Below the pieces are notes generated by a model. The model did not search any database, was not told the DNA's origin, and saw only the letters and a list, made by a program, of their open reading frames with translations. A stretch of 64,000 nt of DNA from Cryptomeria japonica (lineage: Eukaryota; Streptophyta; Pinopsida; Cupressales; Cupressaceae): the NCBI RefSeq assembly GCF_030272615.1, contig NC_081413.1, forward strand, positions 161,322,849 to 161,386,848, in the 5' to 3' direction. A program made the position numbers and the translations under genes. The stretch's first letter is position 1. Every line of letters begins with the position of its first letter. Below are positions 60,813 through 64,000 of this stretch, in pieces.

Positions 60813-61879
60813 TGTTGGTATTTTGGTATGGTTTTGTCATTGATGTCAACACCTACTAAACACTTATCAACTCTGGCACTTTGGAGAATCAACAACATTC
60901 ATCAACAAGCAAGTGACTCATGCATAGTCACTGGTATCTGGTACACCGGCAAGATATAATGATCACCAACACTTGGAATGATAAGGAAAACACATGGTTA
61001 TGTCGAAGACATCGTGTGGACACTTTGTCTTGGAGTTTTGTTTATTGGTACATTAGCATTTGCATATTTGCTAATATTAGCAAATAGGTCTAGGGTTACA
61101 CCGGCAGGTTTATCTTTTTCCAGATCAGCACGACATGCTATGGAGATGATTAATTATTGTTGTAAATGCATTAAGCCGACATGTTGAATCAGTTATTGCA
61201 TTGGATATTGTATTATTTGTAAAATGTTTTTATTGTAATATCTTGTAGAGCCAACCTACTAAATTTGGTCTTAGGTTATGGTATAAATGTAAGATCTTAT
61301 TTGTAAGATCAAATGAGGAATGTGAAAAAGGATTGTGTGAAGGTATATGCGAGAATAAGAAGAGCTATACACGCAGACATCATTTGAAGATTGAAGGAGG
61401 GTTTTTCTGAAGACAATCAGAACTACACCAGTACTGAATCCAACATATGAAGATGCTATTTTAAGCAATACATTCTTATTGGATTCAACCATCCAACTGT
61501 AGTCAGTGTGACTCCCATTTTGTGATTGAGCAGTGAGCTCTAGGCGCTTGGCCTTTCTGCATGTGCAGCCCTCATTTATGTACACTTACTATCTGCAGTA
61601 GTATCATGTGATTGTGGGTAAGGTTTCCCACCATGGTTTTTCCCCTTACAAGGTTTCCACGTACAAATATTGGTGTTATGTGTTGTGGATGACTTTGTCT
61701 TTATGTTTCTTGCACTAATCCTTACCGGTATAGCAATTAACTGTTAAATCTGTCTACTGACATATTAAATTGGTTTACCGATATTAAGCATTAAGTTGGT
61801 TAAGTTGTTTTTGGTTTGAATTTACTAGACAATTGATTCACCCCCCCCCCCACCTCTCTGTTGTCTCCGGGACCTAACA
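60813..61879 (+). mobile_element. solo LTR nested in the element C 5' LTR
   Basis: 1067 bp from TGTTGGTATTTTGG to GGGACCTAACA with TACAT on both sides (60808-60812 and 61880-61884), a perfect 5-bp duplication. No primer site or interior follows, so it is a solo LTR left by recombination. It belongs to the same superfamily: it has TGAGCTCTAGGC, a CTGC-ATGT-GCAG hairpin (61557-61568) and a C-run end. Confidence 0.93.
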
Positions 61880-61968
61880 TACATTGTTATTGGATTTAAC
61901 CATCCAATTGTGTAGTCAGTGAAACTCCATTTTTTTTGTTGAGTAATGAGCTCTAGGCAATTGGCCTT

Positions 61969-61982
61969 CCTACATGTGTAGG
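61969..61982 (+). other. LTR hairpin with compensatory change, CCTAC-ATGT-GTAGG
   Basis: Same position as the element B hairpin. The third stem pair has changed from G-C to A-T on both sides, keeping the stem intact. Confidence 0.7.
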
Positions 61983-62278
61983 CCTCTATTGTACTAAGTA
62001 ATATTTATTCATATTGGTCAATGAGTAAATATTGTGGGTCACAAATCCCACCGAAGTTTTTCTCCTATCGGGTTTCCTTGCCAAAAATATTTGTGTTATG
62101 GTGTGCATTAATGCTGATTCTTTTGTTTCTCTTTACTGCATTATTATTTGCTTACCAGTATATTAATTTTAGTTATAAAGTTGAAAATAAGTTTAAATCT
62201 TTCATCTACCAGTTAGACACTGATTCATGCCCCCCCTCCCGTCTCAGTGTCTTTGGGGTTAACCAAATATCTAACAAT

Positions 62279-62290
62279 TGGTATCAGAGC
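62279..62290 (+). other. element C primer binding site
   Basis: TGGTATCAGAGC two bases after the LTR, complementary to initiator tRNA-Met. Confidence 0.93.
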
Positions 62291-62347
62291 TTGGTCCTTT
62301 ATTTGCAGAAGTCTAATAGCTTGAGGAAGATTCTAAAATCGGTACCG

Positions 62348-63462
62348 ATGGAAAGTTTGAGACAACAGTTGGTAGCGGCTCATGAAGATTTTGATGTAGA
62401 AAAATTGAAGAATATTAGATTGCAAGATGAGCTCAAATCTGGTCAGGAATTCATCAAAGCACTTCAAGAAAACCTTATCATAGTAAAGAATAAGACAATA
62501 GAATTACATGTGCAACTGCAAAAACAAGATGATGAAGAACTAGAAACTCTCAGAGATATTGCAGAGAAACTGACACAAGAGAATAGTAACATGAAGAATG
62601 AGATGCAAGATTTAACCATGAGGATATGTAAGGATATTGAAGATAGAAAGAAGAATGAGGAAGATTTGGTCAGAAGACTTAATGAAAGATCAAATGAATC
62701 TCTAAGGATTAGTTATGATAATGATATGCTTAAAATAGAGTTGAATCACATGCAACATGACAAAGAGGAACTTATGAGATAAGTTGGCACTTTGGAAAGT
62801 GAGTTGGTCGCTGCAAATGAATACAAGGACAAATTCAGAAAGAGCTCAGACAAGCTTGATGATATGCTGAAGAGTCAAAAAACTGATGGAGAAACATTTG
62901 GACTTGGATTTGAACATGGAGAAAGTTCCAGAATTACAAACAATCATGATCATAACAAATTGGTAAGGCAACCTAATGGTTATAAATTCAATGGCCAATG
63001 TTTTAATTGCAACAAATTTGGTCATAGAGAAAATCAGTGTAGATATAGGAATAATCAAATTACAAACTTATCTACCGGTCAATGTTCCAAATGCAATAAA
63101 CATGGTCATAATTTAGACAATTTTAGAATGAATGTGAAATGCTATGCTTGTGGTAGATTTGGACATCTATCTAATCAATGCAGAACTCAAATCGGGCAAG
63201 GTTATGGAAAAGCAATTCAAAGAAACAATGTAACTTGTTATGAATGTAACAAGATTGGACATATTGCAATATTTTGTAGAAGCAAGAATGTATCGACAAA
63301 CAACAAAGGATCTAATGACAAAGGCAAGGAAAAGGTAAATGAAATCAAGAAAGATTCACTAAACAATGGGTCAAGAAGAGAGATCAGAGAAATGATGAAT
63401 CTGTCTCTGCACCAACAGAATAGAGTAATCCTGCATCGGCAGGAGATTCTTCATCTAACTAA
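62348..63462 (+). pseudogene. element C ORF1: coiled coil plus CCHC zinc knuckles
   Basis: Begins MESLRQQLVAAHEDFDVEKL at 62348, parallel to element B. A TAA at 62780 interrupts it where B has Gln. Coiled coil (TLRDIAEKLTQENSNMKNE) covers about 170 residues. Knuckles are CFNCNKFGHRENQC, CSKCNKHGHNLDNF (last Cys replaced by Phe), CYACGRFGHLSNQC and CYECNKIGHIAIFC. Near 63355 a one-base frame change occurs: the shifted frame recovers the B-like ending DSSSN with a stop at 63460-63462, while the unshifted frame runs to 63469. Confidence 0.82.
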
Positions 63463-63615
63463 GGAATAATACTTAGGGGTAAGGCAACTAATTGAAGATC
63501 ATGCATTTTTCTCTCAGATGGTGGTAAGAAGTCATAATTCTTCTTTACCGCCAGATATGTTGAGTATTCACTTAACCGACAAAGCATTTATTGCAGTTGT
63601 AAGTTAACTTTTTGG

Positions 63616-63622
63616 TATAAAG
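63616..63622 (+). promoter_or_regulatory. possible internal TATA box before ORF2
   Basis: TATAAAG, 30 bases before the conserved ACCAAGCATTCAAG and 148 bases before the ORF2 ATG, the same layout as in element B. Confidence 0.4.
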
Positions 63623-63763
63623 CACTAAAATTTCTCATTTCAACTTACCAAGCATTCAAGTATTCAAAGAGCACAAAAATTGAGCACTGGCATTCAAGAA
63701 GAAAAGCAGCAAGATTTTTCAGGGCATCCAAGATTTTTAGTTAAAAGGTATTTATCTTACGAA

Positions 63764-64000
63764 ATGGCTTCCTCATCTTCTGTTCTTGAATTTATTGCAA
63801 ACCCTACTATTGTGGAAAATATCAAGCATCCTAGACTAGTATTTAAGATAATCCCTAAGATAGCTAAATTGGATAACTCCATTGGTGCATTTTCAAAAAT
63901 CCCGAAGGGAGTTGCATTCGTTGAAGACCCTAGGGCATACATTCACTGTAACATTGAAGATTTAGGGTCCAAGGATTTAAAGAACATGTTCATGAATGTT
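63764..64000 (+). CDS. element C ORF2, N-terminal part only
   Basis: 79 codons, open to the window edge: MASSSSVLEFIANPTIVENI, AFSKIPKGVAFVEDPRAYIH, then NIEDLGSKDLKNM. It aligns throughout with the start of element B ORF2 and has no stop where it can be seen. Function unknown; the rest lies outside. Confidence 0.75.
   Translation, partial: MASSSSVLEFIANPTIVENIKHPRLVFKIIPKIAKLDNSIGAFSKIPKGVAFVEDPRAYIHCNIEDLGSKDLKNMFMNV

Larger units (their letters stand above)
60283..62276 (+). repeat. element C 5' LTR, interrupted
   Basis: Starts TGTTGGCATTATAC and ends ATCTAACA before the primer site. Without the nested solo LTR and one duplication it would be about 922 bp. It shares GAGCTCTAGGC and the C-rich end with element B. 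The hairpin is at 61969-61982. Confidence 0.85.
60283..64000 (+). mobile_element. element C: pol-less Copia-like LTR retrotransposon, cut by the window end
   Basis: The 5' LTR (60283-62276, split by a solo LTR), primer site, ORF1 and the start of ORF2 follow the order of element B. The 3' part lies beyond the window, so absence of pol is shown only for the visible part; ORF1 runs straight into ORF2 as in B. Confidence 0.85.

Overview
The window is nuclear DNA of a land plant with a repeat-rich genome. A conifer-like gymnosperm is my guess, but nothing in the sequence proves it. The evidence for a plant is a CACTA (En/Spm) transposon with a plant-type TnpD (Transposase_21, DUF4218, DUF4216), an L1/RIL-type LINE with a DUF4283-like ORF1, Copia-type LTRs primed by initiator tRNA-Met, and fragments of plant SRO/RCD1 and MOCS2A genes. 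Most of the 64 kb is nested and decayed transposons. Only one probable host gene exon is visible, at the left edge.

Layout. 0.7-1.6 kb: an exon of a Ser-rich host protein, minus strand, preceded by a clear 3' splice site. 4.3-7.7 kb: a decayed Copia element, minus strand. 7.93-14.77 kb: a full-length, dead LINE, minus strand, bounded by a 12-bp target duplication and a poly-A tract. 14.8-20.1 kb: mostly anonymous AT-rich DNA with a small Copia RT relic and short tandem repeats. 20.13-41.6 kb: a 21.5-kb CACTA element with matching CACTAAC termini. It carries a TnpD gene (36.7-41.2 kb, minus) and a second gene (26.1-29.5 kb, minus) whose first exon encodes a SET domain and whose later exons look like TnpA. 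It also holds a plus-strand WWE-domain fragment of an SRO/RCD1-like gene (29.5-30.0 kb) and a 4.3-kb element with about 400-bp inverted arms (30.8-35.2 kb) that contains a broken, intron-less MOCS2A (molybdopterin synthase small subunit) copy.

42.35-64.0 kb: three related Copia-like LTR elements, here called A (42354-50406), B (52077-57176) and C (60283 to the window end). A and B have no protease, integrase, reverse transcriptase or RNase H. C is cut by the window edge, but its visible part has the same order. Each carries a coiled-coil protein ending in four or five CCHC zinc knuckles, then a second large ORF of unknown function conserved in all three. B has a perfect 5-bp target duplication. 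C's 5' LTR is split by a solo LTR with its own perfect 5-bp duplication. The families share LTR structure, including a small hairpin with compensatory changes.

How the parts relate. The LINE, TnpD and Copia relics all carry stops or frameshifts and look dead. The pol-less elements would need enzymes from an autonomous relative. The two observations most worth following are the two-ORF, pol-less retrotransposon family and the CACTA element carrying a SET domain with captured host gene pieces.
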